Both the position numbers and the translations under genes were made by a program. Shown here piece after piece: positions 6,201-12,754 of a stretch of 14,394 nt of DNA (positions are counted from its first letter, which is position 1; the number at the start of each line of letters is the position of its first letter). This DNA is from JAVZGQ01 sp039000685 (GTDB taxonomy: Archaea; Aenigmatarchaeota; Aenigmatarchaeia; CG10238-14; SCSR01), in the NCBI GenBank assembly GCA_039000685.1, contig JAWBNW010000014.1, positions 1-14,394 on the forward strand. The letters are read 5' to 3'. Below the pieces are notes generated by a model that was not told the origin of the DNA, did no database searches, and was given only the letters and a program-made list of their open reading frames with translations.

Positions 6201-7289
6201 AGGGTAGGAATAGGAAAGGCGAGAATGGTGAGCTTGGATGGTGATTTGGCTGAAAGAAGTGGTGCGATGATAGGTGGCTACTATTTCAGAGCAGCAAAGA
6301 TTGTGCCGACAGAAGCTGAAATAGAGGAATATCAAAAACTGAAAGAGAAGTTGAAAGAGGAAATTCAAGCTTTTGAGAAAGAAATTCAAGAGTGTGAAGC
6401 AAGATTGAAAGAGCTCTCTAAATCTGAAGAAACGAGAGAGCTGATTGATCTGGAAAAGATAAAAATTGATACTGAGCAAGAGCTTGATTCTTTGAGGCAG
6501 AAGAGGAAGATAGCTTACGAGCAAAGGCTTGCCGTTCAAACAGAGCTTAACAAGCTCTCTGTCCAAAAAGCAAGAATAGAAGCTGAGCTTGAGACGGTAA
6601 AAGTTGAAGCTCAGCAGTATGGTGAAGTTAAGCCGATTGAGAAGAGTGTGAGAAGCTTGGAGATGGCAATAAGACAGGCCCAGAATGAACTAGCGAGTTT
6701 GGGGGCCGTGAACTTCAAAGCCATAGAGCAATATGAGAAGTTTAAGAGCGAGTTTGATGAGTACAAGCAAAAATATGAGAAGATATTGGCTGAGAAGAAA
6801 GCCGTGCTTGAGATGATTGAACAGATAGAGCAAAAAAGGAAGGAAGTTTTCTTCAAGACATTGCAAGATGTGAGCAAGAAGTTTGATGAGATGTTCAACA
6901 AGATGACTGGTGGGAGTGCAAGCTTGGAGCTTGAAGATCCAAACAATTTGGAGAGCGGGTTGATGATTCAGGCGAACCCTGGAGGCAAGATGCTTTTGAA
7001 CATAGATGCCATGTCTGGTGGGGAGAAGAGCTTGACTGCCTTAGCTTTCCTATTTGCTGTTCAAGAATATAAGCCTGCTCCTTTTTACATATTGGATGAA
7101 GTGGATGCTGCTTTGGATAAAGAGAACAGCAAGAAAGTTGCTGAATTGCTGAAAATGCTCTCGAAAGAAGCTCAGTTCATCGTGATTACACATAATGACA
7201 CAACAATAACTTATGGCGACAGAGTTTATGGTTGTACCATGGACCGAGGGGAGACAAAAATTCTTGGGCTGGAGTTACCTAAGGCTTAG
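3222..7289 (+). CDS. smc: SMC chromosome-organisation ATPase with in-frame intein
   Basis: Structural maintenance of chromosomes ATPase, the core of the SMC-ScpA-ScpB complex that folds DNA and helps segregate chromosomes. The 1355-residue precursor reads: N-terminal head with Walker A GPNGSGK (33-39), a 527-residue intein (40-566), the rest of the N-head from SNLLDAIAFALG (567 on), first coiled-coil arm (about 698-870), hinge (about 881-1022, from GVFGVLSSL to MIGGYY), second arm (about 1030-1225), signature MSGGEKSL (1264-1271) and Walker B ILDEVDAALD with D1292/E1293. After splicing the protein would be about 828 residues against roughly 1150-1190 for most prokaryotic SMCs; heads and hinge look complete, so the arms are shortened. 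It starts at an ATG overlapping the upstream RHH stop, and its end overlaps the convergent 221-residue gene by 11 bases. scpA and scpB are elsewhere in the window. Confidence 0.95.
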   Translation: MKTYITRIVLQGFKSFNKRVAIPFLPGLIVICGPNGSGKTLRGDTEILLANGDLIPIKDLVEERLKNSDKIQKTEDGIFTQENPENLEVIGLNPNTMKMERKKIAAFVKRKGDKELYEIKVKSGKQVAATASHPFMVFENYGIVPKTIAELKVGDLIATPSKLDLDGKCLDVETKLELPIPEKSFARFLGYLIGDGYIGSNRIDLTNENEKIIEDFLRLCKKFNLKPKIYEKGKLKRVCCYSKEFYEILCNLFELEKVSSETKKIPKVFLFAKKDVVSNLLAALFDCDGFVSKTSPEFEYSTKSKKLAYHVQFLLLRLGIISSVREKMKRATNSPNHQKEKYYSVFVSGIENLEKIYEKIPLISEKKIERIKNHLNKKIRPQRNVEDILPKEVNKMVKILVKELGLEVKKLRKKYPTLAAYVENRCNPTKSGIEKILKLFSNRIEEMKRIEKELKTEKNCLLEALSQLKITKKEASKIIGLNSWTHKNSRPEEEDLKKLYEFIKSEIKRRVKESRKKIRCLKMLISSDIFWDKIVEVKKVPGEEWIYDLTIPDCHNFIGNGIFVHNSNLLDAIAFALGSTSVKSLRAGKLHELIFHGGNGKAPAEIASVTLYFDNSEKIFPFEDAEISVTRKINRKGVSIYKLNGKNTTREKIVEVLAAARIYPDGHNIVLQGDVTNVIEMNPIERRSIIDEISGIAEYNEKKEKAMKDLEEVDAKLKEAEIVITERYDIFKRLEEERNAALRYQELQAQLQLLKASLAHRKIQEFSKAIEDLNKEIEKKEKENELLQKEIEAIETELEKREKGIREIAAKLVRISKKVEVEKEISYLRTKILINKDKIDSNRKEIERIDSLIQRLREIEARSEQGLPRAVKAILDQKIKGVFGVLSSLIKVPEKYQVAIEVAAGPHLNDLIVDSDETAKNCIEFLKREKIGRATFLPLNKIKPAEFGEKDLLKEKGVIGIASKLIEFDKKFSPAVEFVFGNTLVVEDLEAMRRVGIGKARMVSLDGDLAERSGAMIGGYYFRAAKIVPTEAEIEEYQKLKEKLKEEIQAFEKEIQECEARLKELSKSEETRELIDLEKIKIDTEQELDSLRQKRKIAYEQRLAVQTELNKLSVQKARIEAELETVKVEAQQYGEVKPIEKSVRSLEMAIRQAQNELASLGAVNFKAIEQYEKFKSEFDEYKQKYEKILAEKKAVLEMIEQIEQKRKEVFFKTLQDVSKKFDEMFNKMTGGSASLELEDPNNLESGLMIQANPGGKMLLNIDAMSGGEKSLTALAFLFAVQEYKPAPFYILDEVDAALDKENSKKVAELLKMLSKEAQFIVITHNDTTITYGDRVYGCTMDRGETKILGLELPKA
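3339..4919 (+). mobile_element. Intein in SMC Walker A, with LAGLIDADG endonuclease
   Basis: A protein-splicing element of 527 residues (precursor 40-566) inserted between GPNGSGK and SNLLDAI. Block A is TLRGDTEILLANG (40-52); block B has T130-x-x-H133 (TASH); the endonuclease motifs are at 188-196 (FLGYLIGDG, D195) and 281-289 (LAALFDCDG, D288); block F is WIYDLTIPDCHNF (545 on) and block G ends FVHN (565-566 are H and N) before the +1 Ser. The endonuclease looks intact. A block of roughly 150 residues between the endonuclease and block F is lysine-rich and helical; KKEASKIIGLNSWTHKNSRP resembles the helix-turn-helix inserts of some archaeal inteins. The oddity is Thr at intein position 1, where Cys or Ser is usual. 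Block F position 4 is Asp (D548), not the Cys of class 3 inteins. The intein looks more AT-rich than the flanking smc. Confidence 0.93.
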
Positions 7290-7944
7290 TCTTTTTAATA
7301 TATTTTGCTACTTTTTCTCGCACCGGGCCAAAAAATGAACTTAAGTTATTAAATTTTTCTAGAAATTCAGGCGAAGTATATTGTTTCAAAGATGAGTGGA
7401 GGAGAAATCCCCAAGTTGCTAAAGTTAGAATAGAAGAAGTTATGCCCCAGCCTGCAATTAATAGCTTTGAAGATTCGTCTAAAGATGTCATATATTCAGC
7501 ATAAGCCACCGAAGCAAATGGTAAAGTATTTTTAAACAACATGTTGAAAAAAGTTGAAAATGATGTAATGTCTGCACAAATGTGAGAAAAAACTCCTCTT
7601 ATATCTTTTTTAGACAGTCTACTGATTGCCTCTTCGGCTATTCTACTCGCAATAGCTGGGAAATAATAAGGCAATGTTAATTTTATAAACAGCGGCGTGT
7701 TTTTCAAAAACCCATCTTCAACACCAGATAAATCCATGTCTAAGTCCACATTAAGATCTCTGACCAATGCCAAAATACTTTTGTTTTTGTCAGAAAATAG
7801 TTGATATCCTTTTATTTGTATGTAATAATTGTTTAAGAAGCTTGAGGCTTGGGCATAAAAAGCACGAAAAATTGGATGAATTACAATTTCTTCTTTTTTA
7901 ATTCTTCTTAAATCAATAGTATAAAGCCTTCTTAATAAATCCAT
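7279..7944 (-). CDS. Hypothetical protein with one membrane segment
   Basis: A 221-residue protein I do not recognise. Residues 160-183 (starting LLIAGWGITSS) form a clear membrane helix; 133-150 is moderately hydrophobic and might be a second. The N-terminal 130 residues are mixed helical, with an RRLYTIDLRRIKKEE start, and the last 35 are basic and soluble. It is convergent with smc (11-base overlap of the two 3' ends) and divergent from scpA (77 bases apart), so it physically splits what would otherwise be an smc-scpA operon. Nothing in the sequence links it to condensin function. Base composition looks more AT-rich and less regular than scpA. The ATG at 7944 is the only good start. Confidence 0.6.
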   Translation of the reverse strand: MDLLRRLYTIDLRRIKKEEIVIHPIFRAFYAQASSFLNNYYIQIKGYQLFSDKNKSILALVRDLNVDLDMDLSGVEDGFLKNTPLFIKLTLPYYFPAIASRIAEEAISRLSKKDIRGVFSHICADITSFSTFFNMLFKNTLPFASVAYAEYMTSLDESSKLLIAGWGITSSILTLATWGFLLHSSLKQYTSPEFLEKFNNLSSFFGPVREKVAKYIKKTKP

Positions 7945-8021
7945 GAATAATTATCAAAGGTTAAATTATTTAAAATCAACTATTAGACAATTTTATTCAG
8001 ACAGAAAACAAAATTATTATT

Positions 8022-8717
8022 ATGACAGAAGAAGAAAACATTCTTCAACTCGTTCTCGAAAAGGAAAATTGGGAAGAGATAATTTACCACATAGTCAGCA
8101 TAGAGAAGCTCGACCCTTGGAACATTGATTTGATCAAGCTCACTGACAGCTTCTTGAATTACTTGAAAAAAATGGAAGAGCTTGACTTCAGGATTCCAGC
8201 TCGTGTCATATTCGTTGCTGCTGTTTTGTTAAGATTGAAAGCAGACTACCTTTCAATTTTTGAGGAAGAAGAGACGATAGAAGAAATTGCTCAGCAGCAG
8301 CCAGTTGATTTAGGCATCGATCCTAACTTGGTTCAGCTCGGCGTTCCTCTGAGGAGAATTCCTAAGAGGCAGATAACTTTGGATGAGTTGATACTTGCCT
8401 TGAGAAAGGCTATGGCCGTGAGGGAGAGGAGGGTTGAAAGGAGTAGAAGATGGAGAGAAAAGGTTGAGCTACAAATAACAGAAGAAGACATCACAAAAAG
8501 GATAGAAGAGATGATGAGAGAAATTGATGAATTGATGAAGAAGATGAAGAGTGAAAAAGTTGGATTTAGCCAAATTGTTGGTAAGTGGGAAAGAGAAAAA
8601 GTTGTTAAAAAATTTGTTCCTTTGCTTCACTTGGAAAATGACAAGAAAATAGAAACTGAGCAAGAAGACTACTTCAAGGAGATTTGGATAAGAAAAATTG
8701 TAGAAAACAAATCATGA
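8022..8717 (+). CDS. scpA: ScpA, kleisin subunit of the SMC complex
   Basis: A 231-residue kleisin that bridges the SMC heads. The N-terminal part, with NWEEIIYHIVSIEKLDPWNI (about 15-34) and the helix RIPARVIFVAAVLLRLKADYL, is the characteristic ScpA start that contacts the SMC neck. An acidic and glutamine-rich linker with PRRIPKRQITLDEL-like residues follows, then basic helices, and the C-terminal winged-helix region (about 185-231) that would bind the other SMC head. Length is normal for archaeal ScpA. The ATG at 8022 follows AT-rich sequence with no Shine-Dalgarno; a TATA-like stretch lies around 7963-7976. It overlaps the convergent membrane-protein gene by 6 bases. Its partners smc (3222-7289) and scpB (13043-13537) are in the same window but not in the same operon. 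Confidence 0.9.
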   Translation: MTEEENILQLVLEKENWEEIIYHIVSIEKLDPWNIDLIKLTDSFLNYLKKMEELDFRIPARVIFVAAVLLRLKADYLSIFEEEETIEEIAQQQPVDLGIDPNLVQLGVPLRRIPKRQITLDELILALRKAMAVRERRVERSRRWREKVELQITEEDITKRIEEMMREIDELMKKMKSEKVGFSQIVGKWEREKVVKKFVPLLHLENDKKIETEQEDYFKEIWIRKIVENKS

Positions 8718-9173
8718 TTTCTTTGATTTTTCCTTTAGAATTTTCTTTTTCCTCATTCCTATGAAGATGATTCCAGAAACTATGGTTATGAACATCACTA
8801 AAAAACTTCCGTATAAAAATCTTCCCATTGGTCTTCCAAAAACGTATTCAAAAAGCGGCTGTGTTTCTATTTCAGGATAGGGGAACAAGAAAACACGGAA
8901 GAAAAAGGCTTTAAGACCGTGAATTATTATTGAATACAAAACACCTAAGAACAAGACATTCTTCATGTTGAAATTGTAATTTGTCACGAGCTTGAGGACT
9001 GAAAGAACTATCATCAAGGCCCAAAGAGCTTGTGTGAGGTTTAAAAACCAAGGATATCTTCCACTCAAGGGAAGGCCTATATAATATTGGGATATCACGA
9101 CTAGAATGGAAATCAGAACATAGTATTTTATCGGCCATAGGTATTCTTTGAGCGTTTTTCCGAATATCTTCAT
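8712..9173 (-). CDS. Four-helix integral membrane protein, unknown function
   Basis: A 153-residue protein with four predicted membrane segments at about 15-35, 43-63, 71-93 and 118-140, a short basic N-terminus (MKIFGKTLKEYLWPIK) and a very basic C-terminal tail (MRKKKILKEKSKKS). I cannot place it in a named family. By the positive-inside rule both ends would be cytoplasmic, which agrees with an even number of helices. A TATA-like box (GTTTATAAAA on the plus strand at 9194-9203) lies about 26 bases before the ATG, so it probably has its own leaderless transcript. Its 3' end overlaps scpA by 6 bases in convergent orientation. A tandem of membrane genes (mscL, the protease) begins on the other side of its promoter. 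Confidence 0.65.
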   Translation of the reverse strand: MKIFGKTLKEYLWPIKYYVLISILVVISQYYIGLPLSGRYPWFLNLTQALWALMIVLSVLKLVTNYNFNMKNVLFLGVLYSIIIHGLKAFFFRVFLFPYPEIETQPLFEYVFGRPMGRFLYGSFLVMFITIVSGIIFIGMRKKKILKEKSKKS

Positions 9174-9258
9174 ATTTATTTTTTGTTGTCTTGGTTTATA
9201 AAATTGTTCTTAATCATCACAATTAATTTTATTAACCAATATAATAATTAGTGAGAAA

Positions 9259-9564
9259 ATGGGCTTGTTGAAAGAATTCATGGATTTCTTGAAGGAATAC
9301 AAAGTCTTGCCACTAGCGATAGCATTCATCATGGGCATTGCCATAACTGCTTTGATTCAGTCTCTAGTGAACGACATAATAATGCCTGTGATAACACTTT
9401 TGCTACCAGGAGAGGATTGGAAAGCTGCAACTTTCACCATAGGACCAGTGGTCTTGAAATGGGGGTCTTTCTTGTCAGCAGTGATAAACTTTGTGATAAT
9501 AGCTTTCGTAGTCTTCTTGATAGCAAAGTTTGCGCTGAGAAAAGAGAAGGTAGAAAAAGTTTAG
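9259..9564 (+). CDS. mscL: Large-conductance mechanosensitive channel MscL
   Basis: A pore-forming membrane protein that opens under membrane tension and releases solutes during osmotic downshock. At 101 residues it matches short archaeal MscL proteins (E. coli MscL has 136). An amphipathic N-terminal helix (MGLLKEFMDFLKEYK) precedes the pore-lining TM1 (about 17-45) with ALIQSLVNDIIMPVI, the hallmark segment of the family. A short periplasmic loop includes GPVVLKWGSF, and TM2 spans about 69-90. The cytoplasmic C-terminal helix bundle is nearly absent (ALRKEKVEKV). The ATG at 9259 is preceded by AGTGAGAAA. A T-rich tract follows the stop directly. Confidence 0.92.
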   Translation: MGLLKEFMDFLKEYKVLPLAIAFIMGIAITALIQSLVNDIIMPVITLLLPGEDWKAATFTIGPVVLKWGSFLSAVINFVIIAFVVFLIAKFALRKEKVEKV

Positions 9565-9582
9565 CTTTCTTTTTTCTTTTTT
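9565..9582 (+). terminator. T-rich terminator after mscL
   Basis: CTTTCTTTTTTCTTTTTT starts directly after the mscL stop. Runs of T on the coding strand are enough for intrinsic termination by archaeal RNA polymerase, so mscL is likely a single-gene transcript. Confidence 0.55.
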
Positions 9583-9637
9583 GTAAATTCAAATTAAGGA
9601 TATTTAATTTGCTAAACAAAAATTATTTATTGAGAAA

Positions 9638-10342
9638 ATGGGGAAGCTTCAAATCTTTGTTTTGATTTTAACGCTGATTCTTGCTCTAATTTTAATATTT
9701 GATTCGACTACAGGGAGTTTTGTCTTTATCCCATCACCAAAAATTTTCACTTTAGTCTTTTCATTTATCTTAATTTCTTTAGTTTCAATTACGCTATTTG
9801 CCGAGGGACCAAAAGCAAAGGAAGTGAAAGAGTGGAGTAAAGGAGAGATACCTTCTACAATTCAGATAGAGATTCCAGAAAGTATGTCTTATATAGAAGA
9901 TATAGAAGAGGTATACAAGCTTCTTAAAAGTTATTTTCCTAGAGCGGTTTATAAAAAAATTGTTAAAGAAAGCGGAGAAAATTTTTCTCTTGACGATCTT
10001 AAGGAAATGCCTTATGGTAAAAATATGATTGTAATTCGTTTCACTGGAAAAGATATAGATGAAAAATTAAGAAGAAGGGCTTCCGACACTTATAACCCAC
10101 ACGGAATTTTTTATGGCAATAATATTGTAATATCTATAAAAAGTCTTTACGAAATTTACTCAAAAATTCCTAGAGATGTAAGAATTAAAAGACAAGTTCT
10201 ACATGAATTATATCACATAGCAGGAGGCAATGACAATCCACACGAACAAGGTATTAAAGATCCTTTCTTGAGATATGACCCAACAGAAGATGAAATTGAA
10301 TTCATTAAAAAAGGTTTGGAAGAAAAACTTTATGAAACTTAA
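9638..10342 (+). CDS. Membrane-anchored putative zinc metalloprotease (metzincin-like motif)
   Basis: A 234-residue protein with two N-terminal membrane segments (about 4-21 and 35-55) and a soluble domain of about 175 residues. It contains HELYHIAGGND at 189-199. This fits HExxHxxGxx(H/D), the zinc-binding signature of metzincins, with H189 and H193 as ligands, E190 as catalytic base, G196 at the turn and D199 as the third ligand; H202 (in NPH) is an alternative third ligand. The strand before it (NNIVISIKSLYEIY) suits the usual upper-sheet strand. I do not recognise the family; the sequence does not look like archaemetzincin, which has a Cys-rich zinc site. Topology would put the catalytic domain on the same side as the N-terminus if both segments span. 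A TATA-like stretch (9599-9610) precedes the gene. Substrate unknown. Confidence 0.7.
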   Translation: MGKLQIFVLILTLILALILIFDSTTGSFVFIPSPKIFTLVFSFILISLVSITLFAEGPKAKEVKEWSKGEIPSTIQIEIPESMSYIEDIEEVYKLLKSYFPRAVYKKIVKESGENFSLDDLKEMPYGKNMIVIRFTGKDIDEKLRRRASDTYNPHGIFYGNNIVISIKSLYEIYSKIPRDVRIKRQVLHELYHIAGGNDNPHEQGIKDPFLRYDPTEDEIEFIKKGLEEKLYET

Positions 10343-10365
10343 ATTTTATTGAGAAAATGGAAAAA

Positions 10366-11118
10366 TTATAAGCTTAACAAAAGAATTATTGCCCCAACAA
10401 TCCAACAATAGTAAGCAAACCTGTAAAAGTTTCCTTCCAAAACAGTTTTGGCTATGGTTTTTAGAGCAATGTAGCCAAAAATAGCAGAAGTCAAAATTCC
10501 TGCCAAAACAATTTCGATCGGCTCTTGAGAAAAATCAATTTCGCCAAACTTAAGCAAGCTTGCTCCAAGAATTGCAATTATGGAAAGCAAGAAGGAAAAT
10601 TTGTAAGCTTCTTTTTTCTCCAGCTTTCTCATCAAAGCAGCAGAAATTGTTATCCCACTTCTTGAAATTCCTGGAGCTAGAGAGAAAATTTGAGCCAAAC
10701 CTATTGCAAGAGAATCAAGCAAATTGAGCTTTCTTTTTGGCTTGAAGAATTTTGTTGAGTAAAGAATTGTTCCGTTTGCAAGCAAAGCCAAACCAACAGC
10801 AAGCAAGCTTGAGAAGAGAGATTCGAAGAAGCTTTTCAAGAGAAGACCAAAAAAGGCGAGAGGCAAACTCCCTATTATAATATAGGCAAGTAGTTGCCTG
10901 CTTTCTCTATCAAATTTCAAGATCTTGACCAAATCTCTTCTCAAAAAGTAAATTACAGCAAGCAAAGTACCAAAGTGGAGCATGATGTCAAAAGAAACAG
11001 AAGCTTTAATTCCCAGGAGCTGCTGGACTATGACCAAATGGCCTGAGCTTGAGATTGGAAGCCATTCTGTCAAGCCTTGAATTATAGCCAAAATCAAAGC
11101 TTCTAGTAAATTAACCAT
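10366..11118 (-). CDS. uppP: UppP/BacA-type polyprenyl-diphosphate phosphatase
   Basis: Integral membrane phosphatase that recycles the polyprenyl carrier by removing one phosphate from its diphosphate form; in archaea the carrier would serve glycosylation or envelope polymer export. Both active-site motifs are present: QGLTEWLPISSSGHL (14-28; E18, S23-S25, H27) and PGISRSG (149-155; R153). About seven or eight membrane segments cover the 250 residues, slightly below the 265-275 of bacterial BacA. It lies 24 bases downstream of the 136-residue hypothetical gene on the same strand, so the two are probably co-transcribed. Its 3' end faces the protease gene with a 23-base gap. Confidence 0.93.
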   Translation of the reverse strand: MVNLLEALILAIIQGLTEWLPISSSGHLVIVQQLLGIKASVSFDIMLHFGTLLAVIYFLRRDLVKILKFDRESRQLLAYIIIGSLPLAFFGLLLKSFFESLFSSLLAVGLALLANGTILYSTKFFKPKRKLNLLDSLAIGLAQIFSLAPGISRSGITISAALMRKLEKKEAYKFSFLLSIIAILGASLLKFGEIDFSQEPIEIVLAGILTSAIFGYIALKTIAKTVLEGNFYRFAYYCWIVGAIILLLSL

Positions 11119-11142
11119 AATTATCTATTGTTGCCAAACTAT

Positions 11143-11553
11143 TTACAATTTTTTGAGCTCTTGTAAATATTTCTCTATGTCTAAAATTCCTGGAAAGAAG
11201 ATCTTATTCTTTTTGTCTATCAAGAACTTGCATTCGCCATAAGCTGGTATTAGCTTGAGAACACCGAACTTTTTCATGAATTCTTCCAGAATTTCAACAG
11301 GCTTCATCTTGCTTATATCAAAGCCGTTCAAAAGCTGTGGATAGATTCTGTAAGCATTAGAAAATCTCACGAGCTGGTCTTCCATCTCAAATATTATTAA
11401 GAGATAAAAATTGCCGAAATTTTTTATTGATATACATTTATTCAAAACAAAATCTGTAGCATCAGGCTTGTTGAAAGTTTCCAAAATAAGATCTTTAGGC
11501 GTTCCCAAAAGCTCGTGAAACCTTTCTATCAGCTCACTAAAGATGAACTGCAT
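11143..11553 (-). CDS. Hypothetical soluble protein upstream of uppP
   Basis: A 136-residue protein I do not recognise. It appears soluble and alpha/beta: helix MQFIFSELIERFHELLG, a strand-rich centre (CISIKNFGNFYLLIIFEME, about 40-58), and a C-terminal pattern of CKFLIDKKNKIFF followed by a terminal helix. The last part (YGECKFLIDKKNKIFFP) reads like a beta-hairpin. It is the first gene of a probable two-gene unit with uppP and shares a divergent promoter region with the 148-residue gene to its right. Coding statistics resemble those of the neighbouring conserved genes, and the ATG at 11553 is well placed. Confidence 0.65.
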   Translation of the reverse strand: MQFIFSELIERFHELLGTPKDLILETFNKPDATDFVLNKCISIKNFGNFYLLIIFEMEDQLVRFSNAYRIYPQLLNGFDISKMKPVEILEEFMKKFGVLKLIPAYGECKFLIDKKNKIFFPGILDIEKYLQELKKL

Positions 11554-11589
11554 TAAATTTTTTTAGAATTACAAAAATAAAAATAAATA

Positions 11590-11601
11590 TTTAAATTTAA
11601 A
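11590..11601. promoter_or_regulatory. Palindromic AT box shared by two divergent genes
   Basis: TTTAAATTTAAA is a perfect 12-base palindrome in the 66-base space between two divergent starts (11553 minus, 11620 plus). It is centred about 24 bases before the ATG at 11620, ideal for a leaderless archaeal transcript, and about 42 bases before the minus-strand start. Because it reads identically on both strands it could serve as TATA box in both directions. Confidence 0.4.
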
Positions 11602-11619
11602 CTTCATATACAAATATGA

Positions 11620-12066
11620 ATGTCTTCTGTGGAGAAATTCAAGAATCTAGTTGAAGAGTTAAGGGGGAAGTCTTACGAAATCGTAGCTTTGTATGAATGT
11701 GGCCCTATAGATGATGTTAGGGTTTTAAGCCTGCGCGAAACTGAAAATGTAAAAAAAGATCCTCAATTTCCACTCCTTCCATATGTCATCAGGAAAGTAG
11801 ATGAATATTCGTTAAAAAGAAGGATAAAGATGGAGGCTACTATTAGTATTCCCATAAGAGCCCGCATGATTCACTTACAAATTTCAGGTAACCCCGTTAT
11901 CCTTAAAGTTGAAGGCAATTCATGTTTTATTAATTATTATAACCTACCAAAAGAAGAACTAGAAAAACTATCAGAGAGGATAAAAAATCTTGGATACAAG
12001 CCTTGTGTCGAAGACGATCCTTCTATAATTAATGTAGAAGTGAGTATTCCTCAACTTTTCGAATGA
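11620..12066 (+). CDS. Hypothetical soluble protein
   Basis: A 148-residue protein with no family I recognise and no membrane helix. It starts with an amphipathic helix (VEKFKNLVEELRG), followed by strands (YEIVALYECGP, DDVRVLSLRE), a central basic stretch (SLKRRIKMEATISIPIRARM), and a C-terminal helix ELEKLSERIKNLGYKPC followed by a strand (IINVEVSIPQLF). The alternation suggests a small alpha/beta domain. Two ATGs (11616 and 11620) lie in different frames; only the one at 11620 opens this frame. A palindromic TATA-like box is about 24 bases upstream. Its 3' end converges on the NFACT-R gene with 20 bases between. Confidence 0.6.
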   Translation: MSSVEKFKNLVEELRGKSYEIVALYECGPIDDVRVLSLRETENVKKDPQFPLLPYVIRKVDEYSLKRRIKMEATISIPIRARMIHLQISGNPVILKVEGNSCFINYYNLPKEELEKLSERIKNLGYKPCVEDDPSIINVEVSIPQLFE

Positions 12067-12086
12067 TATGTATTTGAAGAGAGGAA

Positions 12087-12722
12087 TTAAAGCTTAACAA
12101 GCTCGCCTTTCTTGAAAGGAATTATCTTTTCTATTTCTTTCAACTCTATGGCTTCAGTAGCTTTGGAAATTTCAGGACAAACTTTCAGCAACAATTCTCT
12201 CTTTATCTCTTCGGCCAAATCTTTAGCTGAAATTTCACCTGGAACTAAGGTAACTAAGTAAGGGGTGTGAGCTTTAACTGCAGTAGGTGGGCCATAAATT
12301 AGCTTGGCGTTAAAAACTTCTTCTTGTTTTATTCCAATAGAAAGCCTTGGTTCAATTTTTTCCAGATATTTCTTTTCTCCAACAATTTCAAAAACCCATT
12401 TTGTTCCTTCTTGCTTCTTAACTTGCTCAGGCTTAATATAAAAAACACTAACCTGCTCTTTCTCCAGCTTTTTATCCCAAGCTTCTGAGTAGCAAGAAAG
12501 AAAGACAGCAGCTTCATAAATTGTTTCTGCAGGAAGAACTTGAGCAGTATCATTTCTTATCACAGCGAAATTTGATTTCAAGTCAGAATGCAAAACTAAA
12601 TCTTGTGGTCTTATGAATCTTTTGAAAATTGTTTCATCATTTCTTGAGTTTTTGCCAAGAACAACCAAGATGTTATTGCTTGAAAAGAACCAATGATAGC
12701 GCTCGTACCATTTTTTGCTCAT
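12087..12722 (-). CDS. Stand-alone NFACT-R (DUF814) domain protein
   Basis: A 211-residue protein consisting of the NFACT-R domain that normally forms the C-terminal part of RqcH/Rqc2/NEMF ribosome-quality-control factors. Recognisable blocks are KWYERYHWFFSSNNILVVLG (4-23), DLVLHSDLKSNFAVIRN (about 41-57), the helix ETIYEAAVFLSCYSEAW, a YIKPEQVKK strand/turn, RLSIGI, and YGPPTAVK with the following PYLVTLVPG. In full-length archaeal NFACT proteins (about 640 residues) an NFACT-N domain, HhH and coiled coil come first; all are absent here, and the ATG at 12722 is right at the domain start. It may be a naturally separate NFACT-R protein or one half of a split gene. It is the last of three minus-strand genes (scpB, 87-residue hypothetical, this one), but an AT box near 12748-12755 could give it its own promoter. 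Confidence 0.85.
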   Translation of the reverse strand: MSKKWYERYHWFFSSNNILVVLGKNSRNDETIFKRFIRPQDLVLHSDLKSNFAVIRNDTAQVLPAETIYEAAVFLSCYSEAWDKKLEKEQVSVFYIKPEQVKKQEGTKWVFEIVGEKKYLEKIEPRLSIGIKQEEVFNAKLIYGPPTAVKAHTPYLVTLVPGEISAKDLAEEIKRELLLKVCPEISKATEAIELKEIEKIIPFKKGELVKL

Positions 12723-12754
12723 GATAATAAGTTGGCTTAAGCAAAATTAATTTT

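Noticed and set aside
5886..6566. Long minus-strand ORF (226 residues) inside smc
   Set aside because: It lies wholly antisense to the SMC hinge and second arm, whose sequence is unmistakable, and the product has no family features.
7943..8128. Plus-strand ORF of 61 residues upstream of scpA
   Set aside because: It spans the divergent promoter and the start of scpA in another frame; the product is an Arg/Tyr/Asn-rich string without domain features.
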